From DATKQY01 sp035532475 (GTDB lineage Bacteria > Actinomycetota > Acidimicrobiia > Acidimicrobiales > Bog-793): a DNA stretch of 64,000 nucleotides. The notes beneath the pieces are model-generated. The model had not been told where the DNA came from. It searched no databases and saw only the letters and a program-made list of their open reading frames with translations. This document shows, in pieces, positions 62,903 through 64,000 of this stretch. The stretch is from contig DATKQY010000057.1 of the NCBI GenBank assembly GCA_035532475.1, forward strand, positions 62,001 to 126,000. Reading direction: 5' to 3'. Position 1 is the first letter of the stretch, and every line of letters starts with the position of its first letter. The translations under genes were made by a program, and so were the position numbers.

Positions 62903-64000
62903 TCAGCCCGCGACGACGGGGATCCGCCGGGGCGAGCCGTCCATCGCCTCCGGCCAGCGGCGGCGGCTCACGCGCGACAGCTTCTCGAGCAGCACCACCG
63001 CGCCGGGGTCGTCGGCGATCGGTCTCGTCTCGATCGCCCCGGCGGCGGCCATCTCGGCGAGCAGCTCACGGCCGCGTGCGGTGCGCACGATGGTGAGGGT
63101 CCAGTCGGCGAAGGCCCCGATGCCCCCCGTCGAGATGTCGGCGTGCTCCGCCGCGAAGTCGGGGCACGCCTTGCAGCCCTCGCGCGTCCAGGCGTGGGCC
63201 TCTTTCAGCGGCACCTCGTGGTAGCCGCCGTCACGCGTCCAGATCTGGAAGACGCCCTTGATGTTCATCTTGACCATCTCCTCGCGGGCGAGGCCGTAGC
63301 GCGCCTCGAACAGCTCAGGGAAGATGGCGTCGTCGAAGGTCTTCGAGCAGAGCAGGCCGATCGTGAGCGCGAAGCGCCGGGCGACCTTGCCGGCCTTCCG
63401 GGCCGCCATCACCGCCGGTGCCGACGCCTGGCAGCTCATCCCGACGAGCGCGACGCGCTCGGCCCCGCCCTCGATCGCCTCGGCGTAGGCGAGCGGGTTG
63501 GCGGAGTAGGTGTAGCGCGACCCCGAGGCGGCGAGCACCTCGGCGCGGGTGCGGGCGACGCCCGGCACCGCCTTCCAGCTCGCCGCGCCACCCTCCAGGT
63601 AGGAGACGAGCGCCGCGTCGACGACGTCGTGCTCGAGGGCCCAGACGAGGATCGCCGAGACGAGCCCCCCGTCCTGGCCGGCGCCGTGGAGCTCCGGGTC
63701 GGTCGCGCGCGCCAGCACCACGTCGTCGGCGACGCCGTAGACCTCGTCGTCTTTGCGCGGCCGGCCGAAGAGGAAGCTGTCGATCTCCGGCTCCCAGGAG
63801 CGAAAGCGCGGGCAGGCCCGGGTGCAGAGGGTGCAGCCGCGCTGGCCGTGGGTGCAGTCGGTCGGGCCGCCGGCGTCCTCGACGTGAAAGGGCCGGTAGC
63901 GGCCGTTGGCGTCGTCGTAGCGGAGCACGTCGTAGGGGCAGGCGACGATGCAGCCGGCACAGCCGGTGCAGAGCCCGGACGTCACGACCTCGGTGTACAG
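62903..64000 (-). CDS. Coenzyme F420 hydrogenase/dehydrogenase beta-subunit family protein (FrhB-like), N-terminus cut by window edge
   Basis: Flavin and Fe-S protein of the FrhB/FdhB family, members of which transfer electrons to or from coenzyme F420. Two ferredoxin-type clusters: LCTGCAGCIVACPYDVL and CTLCTRACPRF. The C-terminal domain has VALVGMSCQASAPAVMAARK, GLLCSKTFDDAIF, MNIKGVFQIW, and GCKACPDFAAEHADISTGGIGAF, the family signature. A GTG at 63985 is possible, but the frame stays open to the window edge (LYTEVV), so the true start is probably outside. The partner enzyme cannot be inferred here. Confidence 0.9.
   Translation of the reverse strand: MYTEVVTSGLCTGCAGCIVACPYDVLRYDDANGRYRPFHVEDAGGPTDCTHGQRGCTLCTRACPRFRSWEPEIDSFLFGRPRKDDEVYGVADDVVLARATDPELHGAGQDGGLVSAILVWALEHDVVDAALVSYLEGGAASWKAVPGVARTRAEVLAASGSRYTYSANPLAYAEAIEGGAERVALVGMSCQASAPAVMAARKAGKVARRFALTIGLLCSKTFDDAIFPELFEARYGLAREEMVKMNIKGVFQIWTRDGGYHEVPLKEAHAWTREGCKACPDFAAEHADISTGGIGAFADWTLTIVRTARGRELLAEMAAAGAIETRPIADDPGAVVLLEKLSRVSRRRWPEAMDGSPRRIPVVAG

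Overview
The window is a GC-rich, gene-dense piece of an actinobacterial chromosome. The signature genes are mihF next to gmk, rpoZ and coaBC, a degenerate PriA, the proteasome activator Bpa, the histidine phosphatase/DUF3090/SCO1664 trio, an F420-type FrhB protein and a full set of late menaquinone genes. Frequent GTG starts, 4-bp stop/start overlaps and many apparently leaderless promoters fit an Acidimicrobiia-like lineage. That placement is inference; no rRNA or tRNA gene is visible.

Layout. (1) 1-4393, minus strand: mihF-gmk-rpoZ-coaBC-priA. (2) 4535-13076: an oligopeptide ABC transporter cassette (fused double ATPase on the plus strand; two permeases and two paralogous binding proteins on the minus strand), sitting between mihF and pyrF, which are usually neighbours in actinobacteria. 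(3) 13208-22410, minus strand: the pyrimidine operon pyrR-pyrB-pyrC-carA-carB-pyrD-pyrF with a recognisable PyrR-binding RNA element in its leader. (4) 22486-29656, minus strand: aroC-aroKB(fusion)-aroQ-pepP-efp-nusB-PurM-like-HAD, followed upstream by nfuA. (5) 30540-33980, plus strand: a signalling operon of response regulator/PP2C phosphatase, membrane histidine kinase and single-domain response regulator. (6) 34030-38247: an ATP-grasp ligase paired with a radical SAM protein ending in a CCAEP tail, a cysteine-cluster protein and two small proteins. This is the least understood block. (7) 38280-43298: RNase D, flavin reductase, a lipoprotein, tyrS, a DUF169 protein and Ohr. (8) 43456-49018: menD, menH, menA, menB and menE in alternating orientations around very short divergent promoters. 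(9) 49015-52481: a DUF255/thioredoxin-fold protein and two unknown proteins. (10) 52748-57634: dnaE interrupted by a 408-residue intein with a LAGLIDADG-type endonuclease domain, with three DnaA-box-like sites just upstream. (11) 57752-64000: bpa, unknown genes, msrB, the SCO1664/DUF3090/histidine phosphatase cluster, a family 5 uracil-DNA glycosylase and an FrhB-like protein cut by the right edge.

Most of the window is core metabolism and replication. The parts that deserve attention are the radical SAM/ATP-grasp block, the dnaE intein, the PyrR leader, the inserted peptide transporter with its shared 16-bp upstream element, and a repeated promoter pattern in which a TAnnnT hexamer lies 6-8 nt from the start codon, twice in a shared bidirectional form.
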